Part shown: piece by piece, positions 34,041-43,485 of the stretch
How the letters are laid out: every line of letters starts with the position of its first letter
How positions within the stretch are numbered: position 1 is the stretch's first letter
Assembly (NCBI RefSeq): GCF_900169565.1
Contig: NZ_LT828648.1
Coordinates: forward strand, 2,110,876-2,174,875
Length of the DNA stretch: 64,000 nt
Source of the DNA: Nitrospira japonica
GTDB lineage: Bacteria; Nitrospirota; Nitrospiria; Nitrospirales; Nitrospiraceae
Direction: 5' to 3'
Notes under the pieces: model-generated
Told to the model about the DNA's origin: nothing
The model's database searches: none
What the model saw: only the letters and a program-made list of their open reading frames with translations
Translations under genes and position numbers: made by a program

Positions 34041-34676
34041 GTGAATCGATCGCAGCTCCAATGGAGGCTGGCGGTTTCCTCTTTATTATGTGCAGTGACC
34101 CTGCTCGATCCAGATCTTTCCCTCGCCGCCAGGGATCTGGTGGCTCCAAAAGAACAATCGGACACCGAGATCGATCCCACGCTCCTGCCCTCGTTCGACG
34201 ATCAGAAAAAAGGCATCCCTCAGGCGATCTTCGTATGGATCAAGATGGCCAAGGGTTACGACGTGGAATGGGACAGTTTCGGACGCAAGGGGTGGTATAC
34301 GCAGGACCCCCGCTTGAAGCCGATTGATCCCGGGACTGTCTTTACACCGGATACGCCGGCTATCTACATCGTATTCGAAGTGGCGCCCTTGGAAGATCCC
34401 GCTCAATTCAGCGCGCAGTGGTTCCTGGAAGGGCCTGATCGAACGATTTCCGCCTCTCCGATCGGAAAGGACACCTTGGAAGTGCCGGGGCACGAGCGGT
34501 ATGGGTTTCTGGAATTGAAGCGCCCAGGCGACAAATGGGCCACGGGCACATATCTGGCCAAACTCTTCATTACTCCACTGGGGCAGCAGCCGTTTCACGC
34601 CGTGAACCAAGTCGGCACGATGCGGTTTACGGTCGCTGAGGCCTCATCGTCGGGCCAGACAGGTTCGACGAAGTAG
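34041..34676 (+). CDS. Exported protein of unknown function
   Basis: About 211 residues from GTG 34041 (ACG 34017 to here is also open). A signal peptide (LAVSSLLCAVTLLDPDLSLA) leads into a beta-rich mature domain, with FVWIKMAKGYDVEWDSFGRK, IYIVFEVAPLEDPAQFSAQW and GTYLAKLFITPLG. The pattern looks like an immunoglobulin-like or cupredoxin-like sandwich, but no metal ligands stand out. I do not recognise the family. It has no clear operon partner. Confidence 0.65.
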   Translation: MNRSQLQWRLAVSSLLCAVTLLDPDLSLAARDLVAPKEQSDTEIDPTLLPSFDDQKKGIPQAIFVWIKMAKGYDVEWDSFGRKGWYTQDPRLKPIDPGTVFTPDTPAIYIVFEVAPLEDPAQFSAQWFLEGPDRTISASPIGKDTLEVPGHERYGFLELKRPGDKWATGTYLAKLFITPLGQQPFHAVNQVGTMRFTVAEASSSGQTGSTK

Positions 34677-34748
34677 CGAGAATCCCCGATCGACGACCAA
34701 CCGGTCACTATTCATTATCATCCACGAACGAGCAGGAGCGACCATCAG

Positions 34749-35033
34749 ATGGGAACCCGCGTCAAGATTACCGATCCGGAGAAACTTGCCTTGCTATATG
34801 AGCGCTTTCGCGATGTCTGTCTGGTCGAGAAAGAGGTATGGAAAGAGATCTTCATGCCGCGGGAGGTGTCGCAAGGGCCGGTGCGGACGAATATTCAGGA
34901 CCGCTATGACGTGGAAATCGACGATCCAGCCGTCGAGGACACGCTCGACGCCAATATCTCACTGGGAGGGGCGGCCTTGGGGGCAGCCATTCAGGAATAT
35001 CGGCAGCACATCGGATTCTACCGCTGCAGTTAG
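34749..35033 (+). CDS. Conserved hypothetical protein, 94 residues
   Basis: A small soluble acidic protein (VKITDPEKLALLYERFRDVC, then DRYDVEIDDPAVEDTLDANI). GAGCAGGAG lies a little far upstream of the ATG. It has two Cys, one near each end. No family is recognised. GC-rich codon use like its neighbours and a compact fold support coding. Confidence 0.6.
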   Translation: MGTRVKITDPEKLALLYERFRDVCLVEKEVWKEIFMPREVSQGPVRTNIQDRYDVEIDDPAVEDTLDANISLGGAALGAAIQEYRQHIGFYRCS

Positions 35034-35067
35034 GGCCGGGCGACTGGAATAACCCGGGCCGACTTGG

Positions 35068-35658
35068 TTACTTCTGTGCCAGCACCCGTTCGACTTCCTT
35101 CACCACTTCAGGCGCCAGTGGTTTGGTCCGATGATGGAAGCGATCGACGACATTACCCGATCGATCGATCAGGTATTTCTGGAAGTTCCATTCGACTTCG
35201 CCAGGGAAAGGGCTCTGCTCCGTGAGATATTGATACAGCGGATGTTTGTCCGATCCTTTCACGCTGATCTTGCTGAAGAGCGGGAACGTCACGCTGTATT
35301 TCGTGAGACAGAATCCTTTGATTTCGGCATTGCTACCGGGTTCCTGTTGTCCGAAGTTATTGGCCGGGAACGCCAGAACCTCGAACCCCTGTTCGTGATA
35401 TTGCTCGTACAGGGTCTCGAGGTCCGTATATTGCGGCGTATTGCCGCACATGCTTGCGGTGTTCACGACCAAGAGCACCTTGCCGTGGTACTCCTTCAAA
35501 TTGACCGGTTTGCCGTCGATGTCGTCCATGGTGAAGTCGTAGAGGCTGGCGGTCTTGGACGCCACGAGCGGCTCCTCGGCCGCGGGCACGTCGGGGAGGC
35601 CGAACACGAATCCGGAACTCATGACGAGGGTCGAGATCGCGATGAGACGGGTCAGCAT
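35068..35658 (-). CDS. Exported glutathione peroxidase-family thiol peroxidase
   Basis: A 196-residue protein with an N-terminal signal sequence (IAISTLVMSSGFVFGLPDVP). The peroxidase fold carries the active Cys in VNTASMCGNTPQY, the conserved Gln in FPANNFGQQEPG and the Trp/Asn region VEWNFQKYLIDR. The catalytic residue is Cys, not selenocysteine. Non-animal members usually use thioredoxin rather than glutathione to reduce hydroperoxides. It is probably periplasmic. It lies directly downstream of htpX on the same strand, so a shared envelope stress role is possible. Confidence 0.9.
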   Translation of the reverse strand: MLTRLIAISTLVMSSGFVFGLPDVPAAEEPLVASKTASLYDFTMDDIDGKPVNLKEYHGKVLLVVNTASMCGNTPQYTDLETLYEQYHEQGFEVLAFPANNFGQQEPGSNAEIKGFCLTKYSVTFPLFSKISVKGSDKHPLYQYLTEQSPFPGEVEWNFQKYLIDRSGNVVDRFHHRTKPLAPEVVKEVERVLAQK

Positions 35659-35677
35659 AGGGCCTCCTCCGTGACGG

Positions 35678-36595
35678 TTAAAGTTGTTGCAGCGCGGCGA
35701 TCCGGGCTTCGATGGGCGGATGCGTTGCCAGGAGCGCCATCACGCCGGACGACGTCCCGGAGATTTTCATGGTGGCCAGCGCGTCCTGGTTCGTATATTC
35801 GAACTGCGTCCGGTTGACCCACCGGTCGATCCCCTGCAGCGCCCCGATCATGGACTGCTTCCCGTACACTTTGGCTGAAAACGCGTCCGCTTCGTATTCC
35901 CGCCGCCGGGAATGCCAGCTCACGACGATCATGGCCAGGAACGACAGAACGATTTGCAGGAAGAAGTACACCACCATCGCGAGGATCGGATTGCCCGTCG
36001 AGCCTCCCTCTTCCCGGTCTCCGCTGGGTTGGCCGACCATCGACGCCAACATGTTGCTGATGTAATAGACGAAGGTGTTCATCAGGCCGGCCAGGATGGT
36101 CGTCGTGAACATGTCGCCGTTGAAGACGTGACCCATTTCGTGTGCCAGAACGGCCTTCACTTCATCTTCTTTGAGGTTCTGAAGCAGTCCGGTAGAAACG
36201 GCCACCATGGAATTGTTTTTGCTCGGTCCGGTCGCAAAGGCATTGGGATCCGGCGCGTCGTAGACCCAGACTTCCGGCATGGTGACGTGCAGACGATCCG
36301 CGATCTCCTTTACCGAGCCATAGATGACCTGCTCGGCATGGGAGCGGGGCTCGGTGATCTGCTGGCAGTGAAGCATCGCCCGGGCCATCTGCTTGGAAAA
36401 GAGCAAGCTGATGAAGGCGCCCCCGAAACCGATCACGAGCGACCAGACCAGCAGTTGCTGACTGAACACTCCCCGTACGTCGATGCCGAAGGCCGGGAGC
36501 ACCACATTGATCAGGATGCTGGCGGTGACCGACAGCGTCAGATAAATCAGTACGTTCGCAATCAGGAACAGCGTGATACCTTTCAACCACTTCAT
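35678..36595 (-). CDS. htpX: Membrane zinc metalloprotease HtpX
   Basis: A 305-residue M48 protease of the inner membrane. Two N-terminal helices (ITLFLIANVLIYLTLSV, WSLVIGFGGAFISLLFS) precede the catalytic AVLAHEMGHVFNGDM. Two further helices follow, then the third zinc ligand Glu in RRREYEADAFSAKVYG. It degrades misfolded membrane proteins together with FtsH. The length is normal and all active-site residues are present. It is followed closely by the peroxidase gene. Confidence 0.95.
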   Translation of the reverse strand: MKWLKGITLFLIANVLIYLTLSVTASILINVVLPAFGIDVRGVFSQQLLVWSLVIGFGGAFISLLFSKQMARAMLHCQQITEPRSHAEQVIYGSVKEIADRLHVTMPEVWVYDAPDPNAFATGPSKNNSMVAVSTGLLQNLKEDEVKAVLAHEMGHVFNGDMFTTTILAGLMNTFVYYISNMLASMVGQPSGDREEGGSTGNPILAMVVYFFLQIVLSFLAMIVVSWHSRRREYEADAFSAKVYGKQSMIGALQGIDRWVNRTQFEYTNQDALATMKISGTSSGVMALLATHPPIEARIAALQQL

Positions 36596-36633
36596 CGAGC
36601 ATCCTCCTTACGTGCGCGGCGTCTTGCGTGTTC

Positions 36634-36657
36634 CTGCCGCCACGGTCTTGGCGGCAG
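36634..36657. promoter_or_regulatory. Hairpin upstream of htpX
   Basis: An 8-bp perfect stem (CTGCCGCC and GGCGGCAG) with an 8-base loop, 39 bases before the htpX start. It may be a leader structure or an operator. There is no T-tract to suggest termination. Confidence 0.3.
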
Positions 36658-36761
36658 CGCGCTCACAATTATACAAACCTTCCGGCGCCGGTTTCTACAA
36701 TAACTCCGGAACGGACAAGGTCAAGTTGACCTGTTCTCGGCCTTCCTGTTAGAACCGTCTC

Positions 36762-37196
36762 ATGGTGCCGTCGCCCATGCGATACGTGATCTTGGCGGCG
36801 TTCAGCGCCGCGATGTCCGCCTGGGCTCCCGTCCTCGCCGCCGATTCACCGCCCCTCGCCGCCCCTGTGATCGTCCCTGTCGGAGCCGACGGGGTGCAGC
36901 GCGTCACGATTACGCTCGACAGCTATTCATATGCGCCGGCTCATCTGATCGTCGAAGCAGGCAAACCGGTCGAATTCACCCTGAACAGCGTGACGACCCT
37001 CACTCCGCACAATTTCATCATCAAGGAGCCCGCCGCAGGCCTTGTTGTCGAACAGGATGTCAGCGCCGGAAAAACCGCGGTGGTCAGATTCACGCCGTCC
37101 AAACCCGGGATCTTCCCCATCTATTGCGACAAGCGGCTCTGGCCGCTGCCGAGTCATCGGGACAAGGGGATGGAAGGCACGCTGGAAGTGAAGTAG
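36762..37196 (+). CDS. Periplasmic cupredoxin
   Basis: A 144-residue blue-copper-like protein with a signal peptide (VILAAFSAAMSAWAPVLAA). The copper ligands are visible: His in LTPHNFII, Cys in FPIYCDKRLW, His in LPSHRDKG and Met in GMEGTLEVK. The C-to-H spacing is longer than in plastocyanin. It should be a periplasmic electron carrier or copper-binding protein. Alternative starts are ATG 36762 and 36777. The squalene-synthase homologue follows within a few bases. Confidence 0.85.
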   Translation: MVPSPMRYVILAAFSAAMSAWAPVLAADSPPLAAPVIVPVGADGVQRVTITLDSYSYAPAHLIVEAGKPVEFTLNSVTTLTPHNFIIKEPAAGLVVEQDVSAGKTAVVRFTPSKPGIFPIYCDKRLWPLPSHRDKGMEGTLEVK

Positions 37197-37198
37197 GA

Positions 37199-38245
37199 GT
37201 GGCTACGGATACCACGGCTTCCAAGCATGAACTGCTCCGCGATCTGCTCAAGCGTGTCTCGCGACTCTTTTATACGACCCTGGCCGTCGTGCCGGCCAAC
37301 GTGCGGGACCAAGTCAGCCTGGCCTACTTGTTTGCCCGCGCCGCCGATACCATCGCCGATACCGACCTGATCGACCGTCCTCGTCGGCTTGATTATCTCG
37401 GCCAGCTCAAAGCCCAGTTCATCAGCGACCACGTCGCCTGGATTCAAGTCAAAGACATTCGGGAGGCGATCGGCCCGCTGCAGCAGCATGAAGCCGAACG
37501 GGTGTTGTTGGAACGGTTGGAGGATTGCTTCCGTCTGTTCCAGTCGTTTGCGCCGGACGACCGGCGACGCGTACAGCGGCTCATGACGACGCTTACACAA
37601 GGCATGGAAATGGATCTGACCGCATTTCCCGGGACCAGCGCCGCCGACCTCACCTCGTTCAAGACCCTCGACGATCTCGACCGCTACACCTACTACGTCG
37701 CCGGATGCGTCGGAGAGTTCTGGACCGATCTGATGTGCGCGCATCGCCCCGCACTCCGTTCCTGGGATGTGCGGGCAATGTCGGAAGTGGGCGTGCGCTT
37801 CGGGAAAGGGCTGCAGCTGACCAATGTGGTCAAAGATATCGCCCACGATTTGCAGCGAGGCCGGTGTTACGTGCCGGAGGCGCTACTCTCCAAGGCCGGA
37901 CTCACGCCGAGACATCTTCTGGATGGCAATAATCTCCCGCGCGTTCGCCCGGTGCTGACCCACCTGGTTCGGACGGCCGTGGAGCATCTCGACCAGGGCT
38001 GGTTGTACACCATGGCTATCCCGCGTCAGGAGATCCGGCTCCGTCTCTCCTGCATGTGGCCCATCCTGTCGGCGGGCGAATCCCTGAAACGGGTCCTCAA
38101 CGCTCCCGATCTGCTGAATCCAGCCGTTCATGTCAAAATCCCGCGGAGCAAGGTGTATCAGATTCTCGCCCTGACGACCGCCACCGGGGCGTGCGGATAC
38201 GTCGGCACGGCCTATTGGGGACGGTTGAGAAAGCAGCTGGCCTGA
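37199..38245 (+). CDS. Squalene/phytoene synthase family protein
   Basis: About 348 residues from GTG 37199, directly behind the cupredoxin. Both Asp-rich Mg-diphosphate sites are present: AADTIADTDLI and VVKDIAHDLQRG. YTYYVAGCVGEFWTDL and GLQLTNV complete the head-to-head prenyl synthase pattern. The overall order and a hydrophobic C terminus (ATGACGYVGTAYWG) look more like squalene synthase than bacterial phytoene synthase. It probably joins two farnesyl diphosphates for hopanoid or related triterpene synthesis. No other hopanoid genes are in view. Confidence 0.82.
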   Translation: MATDTTASKHELLRDLLKRVSRLFYTTLAVVPANVRDQVSLAYLFARAADTIADTDLIDRPRRLDYLGQLKAQFISDHVAWIQVKDIREAIGPLQQHEAERVLLERLEDCFRLFQSFAPDDRRRVQRLMTTLTQGMEMDLTAFPGTSAADLTSFKTLDDLDRYTYYVAGCVGEFWTDLMCAHRPALRSWDVRAMSEVGVRFGKGLQLTNVVKDIAHDLQRGRCYVPEALLSKAGLTPRHLLDGNNLPRVRPVLTHLVRTAVEHLDQGWLYTMAIPRQEIRLRLSCMWPILSAGESLKRVLNAPDLLNPAVHVKIPRSKVYQILALTTATGACGYVGTAYWGRLRKQLA

Positions 38246-38315
38246 GCGGACGCGTCGAAGGGCCGCACGATCGCAACGCCGCGACGTGAGTTTTGGCTGC
38301 GGGGCTGGGGGGAAG

Positions 38316-38618
38316 TTACTTTTTCTGCGGCTCCAGGAGCTTGTCGCCCTTTCTGAACACGGCATAGATGGCCTGTGACGGGCAGGCATCCAGGCAGAGG
38401 CGGCAGCTTTCCAAGCAGCGTGACGGATCGAATTTATAGGGGGGCGTCGACAACCATGCGCTGGTCGGACAGATGGGAACGCAGATCGCCTGGTGAAGGC
38501 AGCGGTCGGGATGCCGGACGAGGTGATCGCGAATGACCATCATAGGCTTGACTCCTTCGAAGAGGCCCTGGGAAAAAATTTCGAACATGTTCTTTTTGGG
38601 GAGGCTGCTCACTTCCAT
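38316..38618 (-). CDS. Ferredoxin-like 4Fe-4S protein
   Basis: A 100-residue protein with two Cys clusters. CLHQAICVPICP is an atypical first set lacking one regular spacing; CLESCRLCLDACP is a near-classic 4Fe-4S motif. At least one cluster is likely. The start overlaps the preceding gene by 10 bases. It is the last of four closely packed reverse-strand genes, three of them with Cys motifs or ferredoxin folds, suggesting a joint redox function. Confidence 0.8.
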   Translation of the reverse strand: MEVSSLPKKNMFEIFSQGLFEGVKPMMVIRDHLVRHPDRCLHQAICVPICPTSAWLSTPPYKFDPSRCLESCRLCLDACPSQAIYAVFRKGDKLLEPQKK

Positions 38619-39022
38619 TCCTCCACGAGGCGTTTCAACTGATCCTTCAATTCCGGAATCTGCTCGAGGTTGTTCCGGATCGCGCCGACGATTTTTTCAA
38701 GCCTGGCGGCCTTGAGCGCGTCCTGATCCTTCTTCACCAGCCGGTCATATTCCGCGTAGGCGTCCGGATGACTCCGTTCCAGATAGGGTCTGGCGCGCTG
38801 GAGCGTCTCGCCGAGCTCGTAGGGTTGGGCCGACATGGGCGGCGCAACGGTGAACGTCCCATCGTTGAACACGATCGCTGCCGCACCCTGCTTGCCCGTC
38901 AACGGGATGACCGCTTCGACGGATTTGCGCTCCAGCGCCGCCCACTCAACCAGCAGGCCCGGAAATCGTTTCATGAAGGCCACCTTCTCCAAATTGGCCT
39001 TCCATTTCTCTTCGACGGCCAT
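38609..39022 (-). CDS. Hypothetical protein of the Fe-S gene cluster
   Basis: A 137-residue soluble protein starting at ATG 39022; a longer upstream frame overlaps neighbouring genes and looks random. It contains a beta hairpin region (GAAAIVFNDGTFTVAPPM) followed by a long charged helix (YDRLVKKDQDALKAARLEKI). No Cys residues are present. No family is recognised. Tight spacing between two ferredoxin genes argues for co-function. Confidence 0.65.
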   Translation of the reverse strand: MAVEEKWKANLEKVAFMKRFPGLLVEWAALERKSVEAVIPLTGKQGAAAIVFNDGTFTVAPPMSAQPYELGETLQRARPYLERSHPDAYAEYDRLVKKDQDALKAARLEKIVGAIRNNLEQIPELKDQLKRLVEEWK

Positions 39023-39039
39023 CGGGTCCTCGCGCGGTG

Positions 39040-39390
39040 CTAGAGAGGCAACGGAGGGAGCTTGGACGGCGCCGGGTGATCGGGCATGATCAGGCGGGTG
39101 ACGATCTCGCCCCGCATCACGTGGCGTTCCATGATTTCGGTCACGTCGGCTTCCGACCTCACCGTGTACCACACGCCTTCTGGATACACGACGACGCTCG
39201 GGCCTTGCGCGCAATGGTCGAGACAGCCCGCCTTGTTGGCGCGCACCACGTTTTTCAGATTGAGCCGTTTGGTCTCCTGCTTGAATTTGGCATGCAAGGC
39301 CTCCGACCCGAGCAGCGAACAGCTCCCGCGCGGATCGTCGGCGCTCCGTTGATTCGTGCAGACGAAAATATGTCGGGCGAAGGAGGGCAA
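39040..39390 (-). CDS. Thioredoxin-like 2Fe-2S ferredoxin
   Basis: A 116-residue protein of the thioredoxin-like ferredoxin family: HIFVCTNQRSADDPRGSC near the N terminus and ANKAGCLDHCAQGPSVVVYP near the middle supply the four Cys ligands. It resembles NuoE-type and (2Fe-2S) ferredoxin domains. The apparent start is TTG 39390. It lies between two other genes of the cluster with gaps of under 20 bases. Confidence 0.88.
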   Translation of the reverse strand: MPSFARHIFVCTNQRSADDPRGSCSLLGSEALHAKFKQETKRLNLKNVVRANKAGCLDHCAQGPSVVVYPEGVWYTVRSEADVTEIMERHVMRGEIVTRLIMPDHPAPSKLPPLPL

Positions 39391-39405
39391 GGCGATCTCT
39401 GGTAT

Positions 39406-39786
39406 TCAGGCACGCATGGTGGTCGTTTGAAATCGGTCGATCAGGCTCTTCACGTCCGCGGCATTCAACAGGGTCGATTGGCCGGATGAGCCCCCGAGGA
39501 TGGCGACGATCTCCCTGAGACGAAGCGTGGCGCGCTGAAACGCCTCCTGATTGGAAAGTTCCGAGTGCTGCCCCGCCGCCAGCTTGTCGTGCTCGGCCCG
39601 GATATCGCGAAAGTCTCGCTGGAGATTCTTTTGCATCGAACACCCTTCGCAGAACCACATCGGGCTCTGATCACTCGAGGGCGACAAGCGGTCGTATGTG
39701 CGGCCGAAAAAGTCTTTTCCAAGCGACAGCTTCATCAACGGAATGCCGCTGGCTCGGCAAGCGCTGCAGGAATCTGCGGCAGTCAT
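39406..39786 (-). CDS. Hypothetical protein with two CxxC-type motifs
   Basis: A 126-residue protein beginning at ATG 39786, chosen for the GGAGGA about 9 bases upstream. CSACRASGIPL and FCEGCSMQ suggest a metal site; a helical C-terminal half follows (EAFQRATLRLREIVAILGG). It heads the four-gene reverse cluster. The metal site could be zinc or a redox centre. No family is recognised. Confidence 0.65.
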   Translation of the reverse strand: MTAADSCSACRASGIPLMKLSLGKDFFGRTYDRLSPSSDQSPMWFCEGCSMQKNLQRDFRDIRAEHDKLAAGQHSELSNQEAFQRATLRLREIVAILGGSSGQSTLLNAADVKSLIDRFQTTTMRA

Positions 39787-40018
39787 GAACGGCGTCCTCC
39801 GGGTTGATTCTTGCCGGCATGAGCGTCTCGGGAAACCCGTGCGGCCGGCGGCTCGAGAAGAAAGAAGTCTTTCACGAAAGGTCTTCATCCGCGCGCGTGA
39901 AACGATACTGCAAGAAGAAGCGCGCGGTACGAGCAAACAAGACCAGAAAAAACCACCTCGCTGAAGGTGTGTATCCCGTCGCCGGAATCGTGAGGCTCCG
40001 GGTCAAGCAAGCTCTGTT

Positions 40019-40095
40019 TGGTCGGGGCGAAAGGATTTGAACCTTCGACCCCTGCGTCCCGAACGCAGTGCGCTACCGGGCTGCGCTACGCCCCG
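40019..40095 (-). tRNA. tRNA-Pro (anticodon CGG)
   Basis: A 77-base reverse-strand tRNA. Acceptor CGGGGCG pairs with CGCCCCG, followed by an encoded ACCA. The anticodon stem CTGCG/CGCAG encloses TTCGGGA, giving anticodon CGG (Pro, codon CCG). The T arm has GGTTCAAATCC. No repeat of its 3' end was seen nearby. Confidence 0.95.
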
Positions 40096-40138
40096 ACCCC
40101 GTCAGACATACGGTGCAACAAAGCGAGGGCCGATTGTC

Positions 40139-41242
40139 TTATATCAGGGGGGTGAAACGCAAGCCGTGCGCGTCGGCTACGGCCGGGCAGGTCACGTCGC
40201 CATTATAGAGGTTCACGCCCTTGCGGAATCCTGCGTCGGATCGCATGACCGGCTCGACGCCGTCCGCCGCCACCCTGAGCACGTAGGGGAGCGTGACGTT
40301 CGTGAGTGCGCCGGTGGATGTGCGGGGGACGATCCCCGGCATGTTCGCGACGCAATAATGTAGTACCCCGTCCACGAAATACACGGGATCCGAGTGGGTC
40401 GTGGGTTTCGTCGTCTCGATGCATCCCCCTTGATCCACGGCCACGTCGACGATCACTGCGCCCTTCCTCATGCGCCCGACTAACCGCCGTGAAACCAATT
40501 TCGGCGCGCGGGCGCCCGCCACGAGCACCGCGCCGATCAGCAGATCGGCCGTCGGAACCGATTCTTCGATGGCGGCCTGGGTAGCGGCGCGCGTGACGAT
40601 GCGCCCTTGATACTGTTCGTCCAGGATGCGGAGACGTTCAAGATCGAGATTGATGACGGTGACGCGGGCCCCCATGCCGGTCGCAATTCTGACCGCTGCG
40701 CTGCCGACCACTCCGGCTCCGAGCACGACCACGTGCGCCGGTTCCACCCCCGGCATTCCGGACAGCAACAGGCCCCGGCCTCCCTGAGTCTTTTCCAGAT
40801 AGCGCGCGCCGATCTGTACGGACATGCGTCCGGCGATGTCGCTCATGGGCCTGAGCATGGGGAGCGTGCCGTCTTTGGCTTCGACCGTCTCATAGGCGAT
40901 CGCCGTGACGCGGCTCTCCATCAGTTTTTTGGTCAACTCGGCGGAGGAGGCGAGATGGAGGTAAGTGAACAGAATGTGACCGGCGTGCAGCAGACGGCAT
41001 TCAGACAGGAGCGGTTCCTTGACTTTGATGATGAGGGCGGCTCGTTCGAAGACCTCCGCTGCCGACTGTATGATGGAAGCGCCGGCCTGCCGATATTCTT
41101 CATCCGTAAACCCACTGCCTTCGCCGGCGGAAATTTCGACCAAGACCTGGTGGCCCGCCTGGTGTAGGGCTCGCGCGCCGTCCGGCGTCAAGCCGACGCG
41201 GTATTCATGATCCTTGATTTCCCTTGGAACGCCGACGATCAT
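40139..41242 (-). CDS. ald: Alanine dehydrogenase
   Basis: A 367-residue NAD-dependent L-alanine dehydrogenase (alanine to pyruvate and ammonia). [31 protein letters not shown] and FTYLHLASS form the substrate domain with its catalytic Lys and His. The Rossmann motif is [17 protein letters not shown], and [15 protein letters not shown] and [16 protein letters not shown] follow. Length and motifs are complete. It is divergent from the acylphosphatase gene. Confidence 0.96.
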   Translation of the reverse strand: MIVGVPREIKDHEYRVGLTPDGARALHQAGHQVLVEISAGEGSGFTDEEYRQAGASIIQSAAEVFERAALIIKVKEPLLSECRLLHAGHILFTYLHLASSAELTKKLMESRVTAIAYETVEAKDGTLPMLRPMSDIAGRMSVQIGARYLEKTQGGRGLLLSGMPGVEPAHVVVLGAGVVGSAAVRIATGMGARVTVINLDLERLRILDEQYQGRIVTRAATQAAIEESVPTADLLIGAVLVAGARAPKLVSRRLVGRMRKGAVIVDVAVDQGGCIETTKPTTHSDPVYFVDGVLHYCVANMPGIVPRTSTGALTNVTLPYVLRVAADGVEPVMRSDAGFRKGVNLYNGDVTCPAVADAHGLRFTPLI

Positions 41243-41570
41243 AACCTCCTCCGTCGTACAGGCAGAAAGGGCAGGAATCCGTCCGATGCGCCGACACGCC
41301 GTCGCGTTTCTTCTGCATTGTACTCAGAGGTCGCCGAAATTAATACAGCGTGCGGGACACGCCGCGCAGAATGCGATACTCATGTGATCATTCGGCGGCC
41401 GATTTGGTGCCGGATGTCGGAAAGCGAATATTCTGTTTGTTTCGAGGGCGGCGCGCCGCCGTCCGTTCGCGCGGAAGCGCAAAAGACGTGACGCGTTTCG
41501 GCAGGTGTGAGAATATTCTTCCGTCGGGACGAAGTCAGCGATCCCGGCGCTCGTTCCGGTGACATCCTTC
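41243..41570. other. Intergenic region between ald and acyP
   Basis: About 330 bases between divergent genes. It must hold both promoters, but no clear -10/-35 pair, RNA gene or repeat was seen. Open frames here show no protein-like pattern. Confidence 0.5.
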
Positions 41571-41879
41571 ATGACCGATTCAACCGATCCGGCAACGGTC
41601 CGAGCGACGATCTCCGTGGCGGGGAGGGTACAAGGAGTGGGATATCGTGCGTTCGCCCTGCGAGTCGCCGCCGCCCGCGGGCTCCGCGGAACGGTGCGGA
41701 ATCTTGACGACGGACGCGTGGAACTCGACGTGGAGGGACCGAAGGAGCGGATCGAATCTCTTCTGAACGATCTTCGCACGGGACCGCCCGCGGCGCGGGT
41801 GACCGATGTGCGCATTGAATGGGGGCGCGCGACGGGACGATTCTCAGATTTCCGGATCAGTTACGAGGGCGGGGCATAA
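41571..41879 (+). CDS. Acylphosphatase
   Basis: About 102 residues from ATG 41571 (ATG in GTG-12 context; an outer GTG 41559 adds four residues). The active-site loop [16 protein letters not shown] provides the phosphate-binding Arg, and [14 protein letters not shown] provides the catalytic Asn. It hydrolyses acyl phosphates in the cytoplasm. The sigma-factor gene follows after eight bases, so the two may be co-transcribed. Confidence 0.93.
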   Translation: MTDSTDPATVRATISVAGRVQGVGYRAFALRVAAARGLRGTVRNLDDGRVELDVEGPKERIESLLNDLRTGPPAARVTDVRIEWGRATGRFSDFRISYEGGA

Positions 41880-41887
41880 GGACGGAC

Positions 41888-42847
41888 ATGGCCAGGGAAC
41901 AGGACAATTTCGAGAACGAAAGCGAAGCGCGCCGGCATCATGTCGAGCGCGACGAAGAGTTCGCCGACCGCGAAGAGGGAGGGGACGGCGAGGAAGAAAA
42001 GAGGGGCCGCCGGTCCGAGGGGCTGGACACGCTGAAAAGCTATCTCCGGGAGATCCGTCGCTCCAGCCTGCTCACGTTTAAGCAGGAGCAGCAACTGGGC
42101 AAGCGCGTCATGGCCGGCGACGAACAAGCACGCCAGCAGATGATCGAATCCAATCTTCGTCTCGTGATCAGCATCGGCAAGCGATACATGCACCGCGGCT
42201 TTCCCTTCTCCGACATCGTGGAGGAGGGCAACATCGGCCTCATCAAAGCGGTGGAGAAATTCAACTACAAGCGCGGCTTCCGATTCAGCACCTACGCCTC
42301 CTGGTGGATCCGTCAGTACATCGAGCGCGCCATCATCAACCAAGGCAAGCTGGTGCGCCTGCCGGTTCATGTGGTCGAGCGACTCAATCGCTACCTCAAC
42401 CGCAGCGAGGCCCTCGTCCAGACGCTGGGCCGCGAACCGACCGCGGCCGAGGTGGCGGTCCGCCTGAAGACGACGGAGGAGGAGGTGCTGGACCTCAAGC
42501 AGGTCATCCGCACGACCTGCTCGTTGGACAGTCCCATCAACGATCAGGCGGACACCTTCCTGCGCGACGTCATCGAAGATCCCAGCTGTCCCTCACCGGC
42601 GGATACCGCAGAAGGCGTCCTGCGTCGTGCGGAGATGATGGCGTGGGTGAAGGAGTTGCCTGAAAAAGAGCAAACTGTTATTGTGTCGCGGTTCGGATTG
42701 GATGGCAGCGAGGCCAAAACGCTCGAAGAGATCGGCACGGAGATGGGTCTCACCCGCGAGCGGGTCCGGCAGATCGAAATGGCCGCGCTGAGCCGCCTTC
42801 GCCATACCATCGAACGCAAGACGTTGACACAATCGGATCTGCTCTGA
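41888..42847 (+). CDS. RpoS/RpoD-like group 2 sigma-70 factor
   Basis: A 319-residue primary-like sigma factor starting at ATG 41888, with AAGGA upstream. An acidic, charged N terminus replaces region 1.1. Region 1.2/2 includes [53 protein letters not shown] and the -10-binding [17 protein letters not shown]. Region 3 and 4 follow, ending with the -35-recognition helix-turn-helix [20 protein letters not shown]. It lacks the long RpoD non-conserved region, so it looks like RpoS or another stress/alternative group 2 factor. Confidence 0.92.
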   Translation: MAREQDNFENESEARRHHVERDEEFADREEGGDGEEEKRGRRSEGLDTLKSYLREIRRSSLLTFKQEQQLGKRVMAGDEQARQQMIESNLRLVISIGKRYMHRGFPFSDIVEEGNIGLIKAVEKFNYKRGFRFSTYASWWIRQYIERAIINQGKLVRLPVHVVERLNRYLNRSEALVQTLGREPTAAEVAVRLKTTEEEVLDLKQVIRTTCSLDSPINDQADTFLRDVIEDPSCPSPADTAEGVLRRAEMMAWVKELPEKEQTVIVSRFGLDGSEAKTLEEIGTEMGLTRERVRQIEMAALSRLRHTIERKTLTQSDLL

Positions 42848-42851
42848 GTCA

Positions 42852-43376
42852 ATGACCGTCGATCAGTACCGCTCGCTCATCCGCGAAGTTCCCGATTTTC
42901 CCCGTGCCGGCATTCTCTTTTACGACATCACGACGCTGCTCAAAGATCCTGCCGCATTCGCTGCGATTGCGGACGAATTGACCGCGTACTATCAAGGCCA
43001 AGGCATCTCCAAGGTCGTCGGCATTGAATCGCGCGGGTTCATCTACGGTGGCACCCTGGCGCAGCGACTCAAGGCGGGATTCGTCCCGGTTCGCAAACCC
43101 GGCAAGCTCCCGGCGGCGATCTATGAAGTGAATTACGAATTGGAATACGGATCCAATTCGTTGGCGATCCATCGTGACGCCATCGTCAAGGGAGAGCGGG
43201 TGCTCATCGTGGACGATCTGTTGGCCACCGGGGGCACCGCGGCCGCCACGGTGATGCTCATCAAGCAGCTGGGCGGTGAGATCGCCGGATTGGATTTTCT
43301 GGTCGAGCTTCAGAGCCTCAACGGACGAGACAAACTGGCCGGCTATCCCGTGCACAGCACCATCCTCTATCCATAG
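42852..43376 (+). CDS. apt: Adenine phosphoribosyltransferase
   Basis: A 174-residue purine salvage enzyme converting adenine and PRPP to AMP. MTVDQYRSLIREVPDFPRAG, FYDITTLLKDP, VGIESRGFIYG, VPVRKPGKLPA and the PRPP loop VLIVDDLLATGGTAAAT are all present. It starts 4 bases after the sigma-factor stop and is probably co-transcribed. Confidence 0.97.
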   Translation: MTVDQYRSLIREVPDFPRAGILFYDITTLLKDPAAFAAIADELTAYYQGQGISKVVGIESRGFIYGGTLAQRLKAGFVPVRKPGKLPAAIYEVNYELEYGSNSLAIHRDAIVKGERVLIVDDLLATGGTAAATVMLIKQLGGEIAGLDFLVELQSLNGRDKLAGYPVHSTILYP

Positions 43377-43485
43377 GGCACGCGTCCCTTTTCGTCCACT
43401 ACCCCTTGTCAACGTCCCGGTACCCGTGCTATGAATGCCGAACTTTTTCCCGGCCAATCGACGTGCATCAAGAGAGGACGGCGTC

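Noticed and set aside
40019-40095. tRNA-Pro as a second integration site
   Set aside because: No integrase lies beside it and no copy of its 3' end was found in the surrounding sequence.
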